Part shown: positions 27,532-37,506 of the stretch, one piece after another | How the letters are laid out: every line of letters starts with the position of its first letter | How positions within the stretch are numbered: position 1 is the stretch's first letter | Assembly (NCBI RefSeq): GCF_001955695.1 | Contig: NZ_CP019236.1 | Coordinates: 1,488,001-1,552,000 of the forward strand | Length of the DNA stretch: 64,000 bases | Direction of reading: 5' to 3' | Origin: Rhodoferax koreense | GTDB lineage: Bacteria > Pseudomonadota > Gammaproteobacteria > Burkholderiales > Burkholderiaceae_C | The notes under the pieces: model-generated | Seen by the model: only the letters and a program-made list of their open reading frames with translations | Database searches by the model: none | What the model was told of the DNA's origin: nothing | Translations under genes and position numbers: made by a program

Positions 27532-30450
27532 TCAAGAAGACAGCTCGGCGAGGAAGCGCTGGGCGCGCGCGCGCAGGCTGCCGGTGGCTTCCTCGAGCAC
27601 TTCCTCGGCGAGGGCGCGGGCGCCGTCCTCGTCGCCGATGGAGCTGAACTCCTCGGCCAGCGCGAGCTTGGTGGCCAGCGGGTCGTCCGCGTCGGGTTCC
27701 GTTGCGGAAGCGCCCTCGGCGGCCACGGCGCCGCCGGGCGTCGAATCGCCGAGGTCGAGGGTGAGCGAACCCAGGTCGAATTCGATGAGGCCGGTATCGG
27801 CAGCAGTGGGCGCGGCGGCGGCTTCGGCAACCGTTGGCGCTGCGGGAGGCTCGGCTTCGGCGAGTTGGCCCAGGTCGATGTCGAAGTCCAGGGCGTCGCT
27901 GTCGGCGGCGGCCTTGTCTTCAGTGGCCTGGCCCGGCAGATCGAGCGCGGCCGGCATGGTCAGCGAACTGGCGGCGCGGTCGGCCGGGGTTTCCAGATCG
28001 AAGTCGAGGTCGAGATCGATGTCGGGCGAATCCGGTTTTGCCACTTCGGCGCTGGCTTCCGAAGCATGTTGGGCAGCCAGCGCGGCTGCCGCACCACCGG
28101 CCGCGGCGATGGCGCGTTCCGGCAGATGGCTGCCGCGGGTCAGGTCGAGGTCGAGGTCCAGGTCGAGCGATTCCGGCGTGCTGCGCGGCGGCACCGGGGC
28201 TTCGGCGACTTCGGCCGTCGGTGCCGGTGCAGGCGAAGCCGAAGCGGGCAGGGGGGCGGGCGCCGTGCTTGGATTCGCCAGCGGTGCGGATTCGGTAGGC
28301 ATCGCTTCCGACAGCGGTGCCTCGATGGTGCCCAGCGCCGTGGCCGCAGCGAGTGCGCCAGCGCCGCTGTGACCGCCGGCGGCGTTGGCGGCGCTGCGGT
28401 ACAGACCGTTGTCGGGCTCGATGTCACGGCCGAGCTGGGCGATGTGCTCCCAGTCCGGGCCCTGGCCCTCGGTCAGTTCGAAGGCGTTGGCTGCCAGCGG
28501 GCCGAAGGAGGTCGTGTCGCGGCGCTTGGCGTAGATCTCGAGCAGCTTGGTGTGGATGGCGATGCGGGTCGGTGTGTTGCGCAGCGCTTCCTTGAGGATT
28601 TCCTCGGCCTGCAGGTCGCGGCCGTAGGCCAGGTAGACGTCGGCTTCGGCGACCGGATCCACGTCGCCCGCGGCATCGAGCTGGCTCGGCGAGTAGGACA
28701 TCGAGGAGGCCGGGCCGTTCTCGTCTTCGCTGGTGTCCACGTGCTGGCCGCCGCTGGCGCCGAAGAACGAATCAGGCTGCTGCCGGCTCTCCAGGAAAGC
28801 GCTGTCGAGCTCGGCCGCTTTCTTGCGCTGGCGCGCGCGGTAGACGCCGAAGGCGGCCAGCAAGGCCACCAGACCGGCTGCGGCCACAGGCATCAGCGGG
28901 TTGTCGCGCAAGCTGTCCATCCAGCTGTCGCTCGTCTCCAATGCCGGCGGGGCGGCTGGGGCGGCAGAGGCCTTGGCCGCGGACGCGGGTGGCGCAACGG
29001 CAGGAACAGGGGCCGGGGTGGCGACAACCGTGGGCGCGGCGGGCGCTGCGGCCGGCCCGGAAGCGGCAGGGGCCGCCGCAGGGGCGCCCGGCGCCGGCGT
29101 GGAAGATGTCGCCGAAGCGGCGGCGGTCGGCACCGGCGCGGGAACAGGGGAGGAAGACGGTGCGGCGCTCGATGCAGCGGAGCTGGCAACGCCGAGTTGG
29201 GCCAGGTCGCTGATGTTCTTCGACAGTTCGGCTACGCGGTTGGCGGCGTCGCGCGCGGCTTTTTCGCGCGCGATCTTTTCCTCGGCCTCCTGGTTTTTCA
29301 GCGCGCCCTTGGACAAGGTGAGCTTGTCGGGCGCGGTGGCGCTGCTGCGCCGGTCTTCGACCTGGGACTGCACGCGGCCGCTGGCGCGCCGGTCCGCACC
29401 GGCCACCTGGGCGGTCGGCACATTGCTGGCCAGGCGGTTGCGGAAGGCGTTGAAGTCGCGGCTTTGCGCGGTGATGATCTGCGAAGCCTCGGCTGGCGGC
29501 GTGGCCGCGGCGGTGGCCGCACTCGGCACGTCGAGCACGGCGCCGGCCTTCATGCGGTTCACGTTGCCTCGGATGAAGGCGTCGGGGTTGCTGCGCAGCA
29601 TCGCCACCAGCATCTGGTCGAGCGACACGCTGGCCGGCTTGTTGGCGGCGGCGATGCGGCTGGCGGTGTCGCCGGGCTTGACCGTCACCTGTTGCGACCC
29701 TGGGCCCGAATTCGCCGGCGCGGGTGCCGGCGTAGGGGCTGGTGTGGGCACGGAGGCCGGTGCGGGGCGCGGTGCCGCCACCGGCGGCCGAGCGGGCGCT
29801 GGCGCTGGCGTGGGGGCGGGGGCTGGCGGCGTGGCCGGTGGTGTGGCGACCGCCGGTGGCGGTGCCGCGACGGCTGGCGGTGCCGGTGCACGTTGCGCCA
29901 CCACGGGCGGCGGCGTGCGCACGGCCGGCGCCGTGGGCGCCGTCACCTGCGGTGCCACGGCCACGGCTGGCGGCGGCTGGCGCAAGGCCGGTGGGTCGAG
30001 CAGGATGGTGTAGTCGCGCACCGTGCGGCCCGAAGACCAAGTGGCCTGCAGGATGATGTCGATGAACGGATCGTTGACGACCGTGTCGCTGCTCACGCGC
30101 AGCACCGACTGGCCGTTCGGGCGGCGTTGCAACTGCACGCGCACATTGTTCAATGCCGGGCTGTACTCCAGGCCCGCGGCGCGGAAGGCTTCGACCGGCG
30201 CAATTTCGGTGCGCAGCGTTTCGGCCTCGGAGGCGCTGATGTCGGGCACCTCGATTTCGGCGCGCAACGGCTCACCGAGCGCGGACAGGACGGTGATGCG
30301 GCCCAGCGAAAGCGCCAGGGCGTCGCCAGCCGGAAACGCCAGCGCGATGGCCACCGTCAAGGCACTCGCAGAAGCCTTCCATCCAGACAAAGATGCCGTC
30401 AAACCAGGTGTGGTAGGGGCCGGATCGACAGGCATTTTTGGTTTCATCAT
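27532..30450 (-). CDS. fimV: FimV/HubP-family polar landmark protein
   Basis: Large inner-membrane protein (972 residues) that, in relatives, organises the cell pole, type IV pili and chemotaxis arrays. A signal sequence (about 24-47) is followed by the FimV N-terminal domain starting LSLGRITVLSALGEPLRAEI. A Pro/Ala-rich linker comes next, then a LysM domain (VTVKPGDTASRIAAANKP, near 250-310) for peptidoglycan, and a Ser/Ala/Pro linker. One membrane helix (PVAAAGLVALLAAFGVY) follows. The cytoplasmic part is acidic with several LDLDLD-type repeats, and it ends in the FimV C-terminal domain (DPLATKLALAEEFSSIGDEDGAR). In this order asd-fimV-truA is conserved in the group. Confidence 0.93.
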   Translation of the reverse strand: MMKPKMPVDPAPTTPGLTASLSGWKASASALTVAIALAFPAGDALALSLGRITVLSALGEPLRAEIEVPDISASEAETLRTEIAPVEAFRAAGLEYSPALNNVRVQLQRRPNGQSVLRVSSDTVVNDPFIDIILQATWSSGRTVRDYTILLDPPALRQPPPAVAVAPQVTAPTAPAVRTPPPVVAQRAPAPPAVAAPPPAVATPPATPPAPAPTPAPAPARPPVAAPRPAPASVPTPAPTPAPAPANSGPGSQQVTVKPGDTASRIAAANKPASVSLDQMLVAMLRSNPDAFIRGNVNRMKAGAVLDVPSAATAAATPPAEASQIITAQSRDFNAFRNRLASNVPTAQVAGADRRASGRVQSQVEDRRSSATAPDKLTLSKGALKNQEAEEKIAREKAARDAANRVAELSKNISDLAQLGVASSAASSAAPSSSPVPAPVPTAAASATSSTPAPGAPAAAPAASGPAAAPAAPTVVATPAPVPAVAPPASAAKASAAPAAPPALETSDSWMDSLRDNPLMPVAAAGLVALLAAFGVYRARQRKKAAELDSAFLESRQQPDSFFGASGGQHVDTSEDENGPASSMSYSPSQLDAAGDVDPVAEADVYLAYGRDLQAEEILKEALRNTPTRIAIHTKLLEIYAKRRDTTSFGPLAANAFELTEGQGPDWEHIAQLGRDIEPDNGLYRSAANAAGGHSGAGALAAATALGTIEAPLSEAMPTESAPLANPSTAPAPLPASASPAPAPTAEVAEAPVPPRSTPESLDLDLDLDLTRGSHLPERAIAAAGGAAAALAAQHASEASAEVAKPDSPDIDLDLDFDLETPADRAASSLTMPAALDLPGQATEDKAAADSDALDFDIDLGQLAEAEPPAAPTVAEAAAAPTAADTGLIEFDLGSLTLDLGDSTPGGAVAAEGASATEPDADDPLATKLALAEEFSSIGDEDGARALAEEVLEEATGSLRARAQRFLAELSS

Positions 30451-30483
30451 TCAGGCTTGCGACGACACAAAATCGAAAAAAGT

Positions 30484-30519
30484 ACCTTAGCATCAATGTC
30501 TTACGCTGACAAGCTAAGG
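30484..30519 (-). promoter_or_regulatory. Predicted fimV promoter flanked by inverted repeat
   Basis: On the minus strand TTGTCA (30507-30512) and TAAGGT (30484-30489) are 17 bases apart. A 7-bp inverted repeat, CCTTAGC (30485-30491) and GCTAAGG (30513-30519), brackets the promoter and could be a regulator site. Confidence 0.4.
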
Positions 30520-30584
30520 CAGGTTTTAACTTGGCGAGGTGGCGACACCGAGCCAGTTACAGTCAGTGACATGTTGCCAAACTG

Positions 30585-30612
30585 CAACGACCTGCGCGGT
30601 GGCAGGTCGTTG
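30585..30612 (-). terminator. Perfect hairpin between asd and fimV
   Basis: Arms CAACGACCTG and CAGGTCGTTG pair over 10 bp with an 8-base loop, 17 bases after the asd stop. On the minus strand only a short TTT follows, so termination would be weak or the structure serves RNA stability. Confidence 0.5.
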
Positions 30613-30628
30613 GCAGATCATGGGAAGC

Positions 30629-31798
30629 TCAGCGTGCGGCGTCCAGCAGGATGCGCAGCATGCGGCGCAGCGGTTCGGCCGCGCCCCACAGCAGCTGGTC
30701 ACCGATGGTGAACGCGCCCACGTAGTCCGGGCCCATGGCGAGCTTGCGAATGCGACCCACCGGGATGCCGAGCGTGCCGGTGACGGCCACGGGTGTCAGG
30801 TCCTTCACCGTGGCTTCGCGCGTGTTCGGCACCACCTTCACCCAGGCGTTGTCTTCGGCGATCATGGCCTCGATGTCGGCTGTCGGCACGTCCTTCTTGA
30901 GCTTGAAGGTCAGAGCCTGGCTGTGGCAGCGCATGGCGCCCACACGCACGCAGAAGCCGTCGACCGGCGTGGTAGCCGTGCCGAAGGCCGCGCCCTGGCC
31001 GAGGATCTTGTTGGTTTCGGCGCCGCCCTTCCATTCTTCCTTGGAGACACCCCATTCGGCGTCGTCGTGCGACTTGCCGATGCCGAGGTCCTTGTCGATC
31101 CAGGGGATCAGGCTGCCGCCCAGCGGCACGCCGAAGTTGGCGGTTTCCAGCGCGGTGAGCGACTGCTGCTTGGCCAGCACCTTGCGGTCGATCTCCAGGA
31201 TGGCCGACTTCGGGTCGTCGAGCAGGGCGCGCACTTCGCCGTTGAGCGTGCCGAACTGCGTGAGCAGTTCGCGCATGTGCTGGGCGCCGCCGCCGGACGC
31301 GGCCTGGTAGGTCATGGACGTCATCCATTCGACGAGGCCGGCCTTGTACAGCGCGCCCACGCCCATCAGCATGCAGCTCACGGTGCAGTTGCCGCCGATC
31401 CAGTTCTTGCCACCGTTCGAGAGCGCCTTCTGGATCACCGGCAGGTTCACCGGGTCGAGCACGATGATGGCGTCGTCCTTCATGCGCAGCGTGGAGGCGG
31501 CGTCGATCCAGTGGCCGTTCCAGCCCGCGGCGCGCAGCTTGGGATAGATCTCGGAGGTGTAGTCGCCGCCCTGGGCGGTGATGATGATGTCGCAGCGCTT
31601 CAGGGCGTTCACGTCGAACGCGTCCTGCAGCTTGGTTTCGTTCTTCGCCTGGGCCGGGGCCTTGCCGCCGGCATTGGAGGTGGAGAAGAACACCGGTTCG
31701 ATGAGGTCGAAGTCACCTTCGGCCTGCATGCGGTCGATCAGCACCGAGCCGACCATGCCGCGCCATCCGACCAAACCTACGAGATTGCCTACTTTCAT
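30629..31798 (-). CDS. asd: Aspartate-semialdehyde dehydrogenase
   Basis: Reduces aspartyl phosphate to the semialdehyde, the branch point to lysine/diaminopimelate, threonine and methionine. The 389-residue protein begins with the NADP-binding [13 protein letters not shown]. The catalytic Cys138 is in [10 protein letters not shown]. The Gram-negative subtype signature [11 protein letters not shown] is present. ATG 31798 is preferred to the GTG just before it. An AT-rich inverted repeat lies in its leader. Confidence 0.98.
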   Translation of the reverse strand: MKVGNLVGLVGWRGMVGSVLIDRMQAEGDFDLIEPVFFSTSNAGGKAPAQAKNETKLQDAFDVNALKRCDIIITAQGGDYTSEIYPKLRAAGWNGHWIDAASTLRMKDDAIIVLDPVNLPVIQKALSNGGKNWIGGNCTVSCMLMGVGALYKAGLVEWMTSMTYQAASGGGAQHMRELLTQFGTLNGEVRALLDDPKSAILEIDRKVLAKQQSLTALETANFGVPLGGSLIPWIDKDLGIGKSHDDAEWGVSKEEWKGGAETNKILGQGAAFGTATTPVDGFCVRVGAMRCHSQALTFKLKKDVPTADIEAMIAEDNAWVKVVPNTREATVKDLTPVAVTGTLGIPVGRIRKLAMGPDYVGAFTIGDQLLWGAAEPLRRMLRILLDAAR

Positions 31799-31809
31799 CA
31801 CATTGCCCT

Positions 31810-31853
31810 TTCAAAATGAAACTTCAAAAAACGGAACCGGGGTGTTTTTGAAG
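31810..31853. repeat. Two AT-rich inverted repeats in the asd leader
   Basis: CTTCAAAAA (31822-31830) and TTTTTGAAG (31845-31853) form a 9-bp stem with a 14-base loop. A smaller palindrome TTTCA-AAA-TGAAA lies at 31809-31821, next to the asd ribosome-binding region. On the minus strand the first could terminate leuB or fold over asd translation. Confidence 0.45.
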
Positions 31854-31896
31854 CCCGGCTCGTCGAGCCGGAAAGGGCGTGACGAACCGGGCTGGA

Positions 31897-32985
31897 TCAG
31901 CCTTTGGTGGTCGTCTTGGTAATCGCAGCCACGACCGCGTCGCCCATCTCGATGGTGCTGACCTTCGTGGTGCCTGCCGACCAGATGTCCGAGGTGCGCA
32001 AGCCGGAGGCGAGCACCTGCTTCACCGCCGACTCGATACGGTCGGCAGCTTCGGTCTGGTTGAGTGAGAAACGGAGCATCATGGCAGCGGACAGTATTGT
32101 AGCCAAAGGATTGGCGATGCCTTTGCCGGCGATGTCGGGCGCGCTGCCGTGGCTGGGTTCGTACAGGCCCTGGTTGCTCGCGTTCAGCGAGGCCGAGGGC
32201 AACATGCCGATCGAGCCGGTGAGCATGGCCGCCGCGTCGGAGAGGATGTCGCCGAACATGTTGCCGGTGACGATCACGTCGAACTTCTTCGGTGCCTTCA
32301 CCAGTTGCATGGCGGCGTTGTCCACGTACATGTGGTCCAACGCCACATCGGGGTATTCCTTGCCGACCTCGGTGACCACGTCCTTCCAGAACTGGAAGGT
32401 CTCGAGCACGTTGGCCTTGTCCACGCTGGTCACGCGCTTGTCGCGTTTGCGCGCGGCCTGGAACGCCACATGGGCGATGCGTTCGATCTCGGGGCGGCTG
32501 TAGCGCATGGTGTCGAAGGCTTCCTCGGCGCCGGGGAAGTGCCCGTCCACCGCCGTGCGGCGGCCGCGCGGCTGGCCGAAGTAGATGTCGCCGGTGAGTT
32601 CGCGCACGATCAGGATGTCCAGGCCGGCCACCAGTTCGGGCTTGAGGCTGGACGCGCCGACCAGTTGTTCGTAGCAGATCGCCGGGCGGAAGTTGGCGAA
32701 CAGGCCGAGGTTCTTGCGCAGGCCGAGGATGGCCTGTTCGGGGCGGAACTGGCGCTCCAGTTTGTCGTACTTCCAGTCGCCGACCGCGCCGAACAGCACC
32801 GCGTCGGCCTCCTTCGCCAGCTTGAGCGTGGCCTCGGGCAGCGGATGGCCGTGGGCCTCGTACGCGGCTCCGCCGACCAGGGCGGTTTCCATCTCGAAAT
32901 TCAGGTCGAGCACGTTCAGGACACGGATGGCCTCGGCCACGATTTCGGTGCCGATGCCGTCGCCCGGCAAGACTGCAATTTTCAT
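31897..32985 (-). CDS. leuB: 3-Isopropylmalate dehydrogenase
   Basis: Oxidatively decarboxylates 3-isopropylmalate in leucine synthesis. The 362-residue protein shows [11 protein letters not shown] at the N terminus, the substrate arginines in the [21 protein letters not shown] region, [11 protein letters not shown], and the metal site [25 protein letters not shown] lies near the C terminus. It is the third gene of leuCDB; leuD lies 46 bases upstream, with a palindromic repeat in between. Confidence 0.98.
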   Translation of the reverse strand: MKIAVLPGDGIGTEIVAEAIRVLNVLDLNFEMETALVGGAAYEAHGHPLPEATLKLAKEADAVLFGAVGDWKYDKLERQFRPEQAILGLRKNLGLFANFRPAICYEQLVGASSLKPELVAGLDILIVRELTGDIYFGQPRGRRTAVDGHFPGAEEAFDTMRYSRPEIERIAHVAFQAARKRDKRVTSVDKANVLETFQFWKDVVTEVGKEYPDVALDHMYVDNAAMQLVKAPKKFDVIVTGNMFGDILSDAAAMLTGSIGMLPSASLNASNQGLYEPSHGSAPDIAGKGIANPLATILSAAMMLRFSLNQTEAADRIESAVKQVLASGLRTSDIWSAGTTKVSTIEMGDAVVAAITKTTTKG

Positions 32986-33010
32986 GTTTCTCCTCGTTGA
33001 ATTCTTGGTT

Positions 33011-33042
33011 TGCTATCGAATCAATAGCTGCTTACGCAAGCG
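33011..33042. repeat. Palindrome-family repeat at the leuD-leuB junction
   Basis: GCTAT-CGAATCA-ATAGC is an imperfect palindrome differing at only two positions from the copy at 58129-58145. The adjoining CTTACGCAAGCG contains the leuD stop codon, so the repeat appears to form the 3' end of that gene. Confidence 0.5.
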
Positions 33043-33682
33043 TCGTATGCGCCAGCCAGGGTTTTTGGATCAAGCGCTCGGCTTCGAAGGCCTTGATCTT
33101 GTCGGATTTGAGCAGCGTCAGGCCGATGTCGTCGAAGCCGTTGAGCAGGCAGTACTTGCGGAAGGCCTGCACGTCGAACGGCAACTCTTCCCCCTGCGGC
33201 TTGACGACCACCTGGCGTTCCAGGTCGATGGTCAGGCTGTAGCCGGGAAAGGCCAGGCAGGCATCGAACAATTCGGCGACCTGCGCTTCAGGCAGCACGA
33301 TCGGCAACAGGCCGTTCTTGAAGCTGTTGTTGAAGAAGATGTCGGCGTAGCTCGGCGCAATGATGGCGCGGAAACCATACTGGTCGAGCGCCCACGGCGC
33401 GTGTTCGCGCGAGGAGCCGCAACCGAAGTTCTTGCGCGCCAGCAGGATGGAGGCGCCGGCGTAGCGCGGCTGGTTCAGCACGAAGTCGGGGTTGGGCTTG
33501 CGGCTGGCCGGGTCCTGGCCGGGAAAGCCCGGGTCCAGGTAGCGCCATTCGTCGAACAGGTTCGGGCCGAAACCGGTCTTCTTGATCGACTTCAGGAACT
33601 GCTTCGGGATGATGGCGTCGGTGTCGACGTTCTCGCGGTCCATCGGCGCCACGAGGCCCTTGTGCACGGTGAATTTCTGCAT
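33032..33682 (-). CDS. leuD: 3-Isopropylmalate dehydratase small subunit
   Basis: Partner of LeuC in isomerising 2- to 3-isopropylmalate. The 216-residue protein has the swivel-domain signatures [13 protein letters not shown] and [18 protein letters not shown] 33682 gives [13 protein letters not shown], typical for the family. Its last residues and stop codon lie in the palindromic repeat. It follows leuC by 11 bases. Confidence 0.98.
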   Translation of the reverse strand: MQKFTVHKGLVAPMDRENVDTDAIIPKQFLKSIKKTGFGPNLFDEWRYLDPGFPGQDPASRKPNPDFVLNQPRYAGASILLARKNFGCGSSREHAPWALDQYGFRAIIAPSYADIFFNNSFKNGLLPIVLPEAQVAELFDACLAFPGYSLTIDLERQVVVKPQGEELPFDVQAFRKYCLLNGFDDIGLTLLKSDKIKAFEAERLIQKPWLAHTTLA

Positions 33683-33693
33683 GGTGTGTCTCC

Positions 33694-35115
33694 TCAGGCG
33701 AATTGGCGGATGTCGACGAAATGGCCGTGCACGGCGGCGGCGGCGGCCATCGCGGGGCTCACGAGGTGCGTGCGACCGCCCGCGCCTTGCCGGCCTTCGA
33801 AGTTGCGGTTGCTGGTCGAGGCGCAGCGTTCGCCGGGCTCCAGCTTGTCGGCGTTCATGGCCAGGCACATCGAGCAGCCGGGTTCGCGCCATTCGAAGCC
33901 GGCGGCCTTGAAGATCTGGTCCAGGCCTTCGCGTTCGGCCTGTTCCTTCACCAAGCCAGAACCAGGCACGACCATGGCCAGCTTGATGTTCTTCGCGACC
34001 TTCTGGCCGAGCTTCTTGACCATGGCGGCGGCCTCGCGCATGTCTTCGATGCGGCTGTTGGTGCAGGAGCCGATGAACACCTTGTCGACGAAGATGTCGT
34101 TCAGCGGCTTGCCGGGCTCCAGGTTCATGTAGGTCAGCGCGCGTTCGATGGCGCCGCGCTTGTTGGCGTCCTTTTCCTTTTCAGGATCGGGCACGCGGCC
34201 GTCCACGCCGAGCACCATCTCGGGCGAGGTGCCCCAGGTGACCTGCGGCTGGATCTGGCTCGCGTCGAGCTCGACCACGGCGTCGAAATGCGCGCCGGGA
34301 TCGCTCTGCAGCGTCTTCCAGTAGCGCACGGCCTGGTCCCATTCGGCACCGGTGGGCGAGAGCAGCCGGCCCTTCACGTACTCGATGGTCTTGTCGTCCA
34401 CTGCCACCAGGCCGGCGCGCGCGCCGCCTTCGATGGCCATGTTGCAGACCGTCATGCGGCCTTCCATGCTGAGCGCGCGGATCGCCGAGCCGGCGAATTC
34501 GATGGTGTAGCCGGTGCCGCCCGCCGTGCCGATCTTGCCGATGATGGCCAGCACGATGTCCTTGCCGCTGCAGCCCTTGGGCAGCGTGCCTTCCACCTTG
34601 ACGAGCATGTTCTTCGCCTTCTTGGCCAGCAAAGTCTGCGTGGCCATCACGTGTTCGACCTCGCTGGTGCCGATGCCGTGGGCGAGTGCACCGAAGGCAC
34701 CGTGCGTCGAGGTGTGCGAATCGCCGCAGACCACCGTCATGCCCGGCAGCGTGGCACCGTTTTCGGGGCCGATCACGTGCACGATGCCCTGGCGCTTCGA
34801 CAGGAACGGGAAGTACGCGGCGGAGCCGGATTCGGCGATGTTGGCGTCCAGCGTGGTGATCTGTTCCTTGCTGATTGGATCGGTGATGCCGTCGTAGCCG
34901 AGTTCCCAGCCGGTGGTCGGCGTGTTGTGGTCGGCCGTGGCCACGATGGAGCTGATGCGCCACACCTTGCGGCCGGCCTGGCGCAGGCCTTCGAAGGCCT
35001 GCGGGCTGGTGACCTCGTGCACCAGGTGGCGGTCGATGTAGAGGATGGACGTGCCGTCCTCCTCGGTATGGACGACGTGTTCGTCCCAGATCTTGTCGTA
35101 GAGCGTGCGTGCCAT
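33694..35115 (-). CDS. leuC: 3-Isopropylmalate dehydratase large subunit
   Basis: Aconitase-family [4Fe-4S] enzyme of 473 residues. The cluster cysteines lie in FIGSCTNSR and in the [11 protein letters not shown] pair. [27 protein letters not shown] is the usual active-site segment, seen at about residues 130-155. The gene starts the leuCDB operon, 27 bases after the lysR stop on the same strand. Confidence 0.98.
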   Translation of the reverse strand: MARTLYDKIWDEHVVHTEEDGTSILYIDRHLVHEVTSPQAFEGLRQAGRKVWRISSIVATADHNTPTTGWELGYDGITDPISKEQITTLDANIAESGSAAYFPFLSKRQGIVHVIGPENGATLPGMTVVCGDSHTSTHGAFGALAHGIGTSEVEHVMATQTLLAKKAKNMLVKVEGTLPKGCSGKDIVLAIIGKIGTAGGTGYTIEFAGSAIRALSMEGRMTVCNMAIEGGARAGLVAVDDKTIEYVKGRLLSPTGAEWDQAVRYWKTLQSDPGAHFDAVVELDASQIQPQVTWGTSPEMVLGVDGRVPDPEKEKDANKRGAIERALTYMNLEPGKPLNDIFVDKVFIGSCTNSRIEDMREAAAMVKKLGQKVAKNIKLAMVVPGSGLVKEQAEREGLDQIFKAAGFEWREPGCSMCLAMNADKLEPGERCASTSNRNFEGRQGAGGRTHLVSPAMAAAAAVHGHFVDIRQFA

Positions 35116-35142
35116 GGTTCTTCCTTCGTGGGTCTGTAGATT

Positions 35143-36075
35143 TTAGGTCGCGGTGGCAGCCACCGCGGTGGGGGAAAGGTGATCGACGAGCAGCCGCGCC
35201 GTGACCGGCAGCGTCGAGAAATCGCGCGCCACGAGGTCGATGCGGCGCGTGGCCCAGGCGTCGTTGAGCGTGATCGCCGCCAGGGCGCCCACGCCGTGCA
35301 TCAGTTCGAAGGCGCGCAGCGGCATCACGCCCACGCCCAGGCCGTTGTGGATCATGCGGCACATGGCGTCCAGGCCGGTCACGTGGATGCGCAGCTTGAT
35401 GCTGCGTCCGCTTCGCGCCGCGGCTTCGTGCATGGCCAGGTAGATCGAGCTGTTGGCGTGCAGGCCGACGTGGTCGAAATCCAGTGTCTCTACAAAATCG
35501 ATAGCAGTCAGCGCAGATAGCGAATGGGCTTGCGGCACGATCAATACCAATTGATCTTGCCGATAGGGCATCGTCTGCAGTTCGCCGGTGCCGGCCGCGG
35601 TATTGCAGATGCCGAGGTCGGCCGCGCCTTCCTGCACCGCGCGCACCACCTCCGTGCTGAGGTGTTCCTCCAGGTCGATCTTGACTTCGGCATGCTGGCG
35701 GATGAAGTCGCCCAGGTCTTCGGGCAGGAACTGCACGATGGCCGAGATGCTGGCGTGGATGCGCACGTGGCCGCGCACGCCGTCGGCGTATTCGCTGAGT
35801 TCGCCCTGCATCTTCTCCAGGCTGTACAACACCGAGCGGGCATGGTGCAGCAGGCTTTCGCCGGCCGGCGTGAGGTCCACGCCGCGCGTGTGGCGGTAGA
35901 GCAGGGTGGTGTCGAGCGTGGCCTCGAGGTCGCTGAGCCGCTTGCTCACGGCCGAGGCCGCGATGAATTCGCGCTCCGCCGCGCGGCCGATGCTGCCGAG
36001 CTCGCACACCGCCACGAACAGCTGCAGCGAGGTCAGGTCCATCCGGCGGGCGAAGTTGCGTTCTGTGGGTCTCAT
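35143..36075 (-). CDS. LysR-family transcriptional regulator
   Basis: LTTR of about 310 residues: N-terminal winged helix-turn-helix (LTSLQLFVAVCELGSIGRAAE, SAVSKRLSDLEATLD) and a C-terminal periplasmic-binding-like effector domain. The start is uncertain. ATG 36075 gives MRPTERNF; ATG 36042 (MDLTSLQLF) and ATG 36111 are alternatives, and none has a strong ribosome site. It is divergent from the SDR gene, with a 9-bp dyad at 36159-36179 that fits an LTTR site, and directly upstream of leuC. Either could be its target. The gene includes a copy of the palindromic repeat, read as ALTAIDFV. Confidence 0.9.
   Translation of the reverse strand: MRPTERNFARRMDLTSLQLFVAVCELGSIGRAAEREFIAASAVSKRLSDLEATLDTTLLYRHTRGVDLTPAGESLLHHARSVLYSLEKMQGELSEYADGVRGHVRIHASISAIVQFLPEDLGDFIRQHAEVKIDLEEHLSTEVVRAVQEGAADLGICNTAAGTGELQTMPYRQDQLVLIVPQAHSLSALTAIDFVETLDFDHVGLHANSSIYLAMHEAAARSGRSIKLRIHVTGLDAMCRMIHNGLGVGVMPLRAFELMHGVGALAAITLNDAWATRRIDLVARDFSTLPVTARLLVDHLSPTAVAATAT
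35490..35520. repeat. Palindrome-family repeat inside the LysR gene
   Basis: TCTACAAAATCGATAGCAG followed by TCAGCGCAGA matches the GCTAY-N7-RTAGC family at 12 of 17 core positions. It encodes the ALTAIDFV segment of the effector domain. Confidence 0.4.
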
Positions 36076-36158
36076 GGTGGGGTGGTCGTGCAAGCTGTCC
36101 GCCTTGGACATCTCTGCACGAGAGGGGTTGGCGATTTTCCCGCTTTTGGGACGCGTTC

Positions 36159-36179
36159 GCCATCGTGATCCACGATGGC
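36159..36179. promoter_or_regulatory. Putative LysR-type operator
   Basis: Perfect inverted repeat GCCATCGTG-ATC-CACGATGGC, which contains the T-N11-A arrangement of LTTR sites (ATCGTG-N3-CACGAT). It lies between the divergent lysR and SDR genes, roughly 85-90 bases from each start codon. Confidence 0.6.
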
Positions 36180-36267
36180 CGTCATGCCGGCCCGTACGGA
36201 TGAGGTGTTCTACCGATCCGCCGAGCGGCGCAGGGGCCGACACTTGGCGCACCAGGAGGGGACATCC

Positions 36268-37086
36268 ATGCATTCACAACAGACATCTTTCAGCGGCAAG
36301 GTCGCCATCGTCACCGGCGGCACCCAGGGGCTCGGCGCCGCCATCGCGGGCCTGTTCGCCGAGCGCGGCGCGCAGGCGATCGTGATCTGCGGGCGCAACC
36401 GGGAAAAGGGCGAGGCGCAGGCGCAGCAGCTGTGCGCGGCGGGCGCGCAGGCCATCTACGTACAAGCCGACCTGGCCCGGGTGGAAGACTGCCGCAAGGT
36501 TGTCGATGCGGCCGACACCAGCTTCGGCGGCGTCGACATCCTGGTGAATGCGGCGGCGATCACCGACCGCGGCAGCATCGTGGACACCGAGCCGGAACTG
36601 TTCGACCGCATGTTCGCCGTCAACGTGCGGGCGCCGTTTTTCCTGATGCAGGAAGCCATCAAGCTGATGCGGCGCGACCAGGTCGAGGGCTGCATCGTCA
36701 ACATCGGCTCGATGTCGGCAATGGCCGGCCAATCGTTCCTGAGCGCCTACAGCGCGTCGAAAGGGGCGCTGGCCACGCTCACGCGCAACACGGCCTACAG
36801 CCTGCTGCGCAACCGCATCCGGGTCAACGGCCTGAACCTGGGATGGATGGCCTCGGAAGGCGAAGACCGGATCCAGCGGGAATTCCACCATGCCGATGCC
36901 GACTGGCTGCAGAAGGCGGCGGCCAGCCAGCCCTTTGGCCGGCTCGTCGATCCGAAGGAAGCGGCCCGCGCCGTGGCCTTCCTGTGCAGCGCCGAATCGG
37001 GCTTGATGACGGGCACGGTGATGGAATTCGACCAATCGGTGTGGGGCGGCTACGACGGTGCGCCACATCCCGAAGCACCGCTGTGA
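36268..37086 (+). CDS. SDR-family oxidoreductase
   Basis: Classical short-chain dehydrogenase of 272 residues: [11 protein letters not shown] (15-25), NAAA (94-97), catalytic Ser148, Tyr161 and Lys165 in SAYSASKGA. The substrate is not readable; such enzymes next to a divergent LysR gene often act in sugar, polyol or aromatic catabolism. ATG 36268 has a strong AGGAGGGG ribosome site. The frame is open about 30 codons upstream but without signals. It is probably controlled by the adjacent LysR protein through the dyad at 36159-36179. Confidence 0.92.
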   Translation: MHSQQTSFSGKVAIVTGGTQGLGAAIAGLFAERGAQAIVICGRNREKGEAQAQQLCAAGAQAIYVQADLARVEDCRKVVDAADTSFGGVDILVNAAAITDRGSIVDTEPELFDRMFAVNVRAPFFLMQEAIKLMRRDQVEGCIVNIGSMSAMAGQSFLSAYSASKGALATLTRNTAYSLLRNRIRVNGLNLGWMASEGEDRIQREFHHADADWLQKAAASQPFGRLVDPKEAARAVAFLCSAESGLMTGTVMEFDQSVWGGYDGAPHPEAPL

Positions 37087-37093
37087 GCGGGCG

Positions 37094-37486
37094 TCAGTCC
37101 TCGATCAGGCCGGGGTCCAGCGTGCGTACGCGGTGGTCCACGTAATAGCCGCCGAATTCGGTGTAGCGCAGCAGGTGCTTGTCGCAAACCCGGCAATGCC
37201 AGACGTCGCAGCGGTTGAACGGAAAGAACGTCAGGGTGATTGGCGCGTCGGGCGATTCGTAGCGCGTGCCGTGCGGATGGCGTTCCTCGAAGGTCGGCTC
37301 GTCGAGATCGGGGTCGCGCAGCGTGGCGACAGCTTCGAGCTGGGCACCGGGCCAGCGTTCTTCGGTGATGCTTTCCCAGGCGGCACAGGTGCCGAGCGCA
37401 CATTGGCAGGCCCGCGGGGTGGGGCGGGCTGCGACGAGGTCGCGCAGCGCGGTGGCAGTCTGGATCCGGTCGGGCGTCGCTGGCAT
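37094..37486 (-). CDS. Conserved hypothetical Cys-rich protein
   Basis: A 130-residue protein that I do not recognise. It contains cysteines near residue 30 (CQCALGTC) and a second group near residue 95 (RCDVWHCRVCDKHLL), a spacing that suggests a metal site. Asp/Glu/His and aromatic residues are frequent and there is no signal peptide or membrane segment. Codon use fits the genome. It is convergent with the SDR gene (7 bases) and follows the gltA terminator, so it has its own promoter. Confidence 0.7.
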   Translation of the reverse strand: MPATPDRIQTATALRDLVAARPTPRACQCALGTCAAWESITEERWPGAQLEAVATLRDPDLDEPTFEERHPHGTRYESPDAPITLTFFPFNRCDVWHCRVCDKHLLRYTEFGGYYVDHRVRTLDPGLIED

Positions 37487-37506
37487 TTCGGGCCTCCTTG
37501 GGCAAT

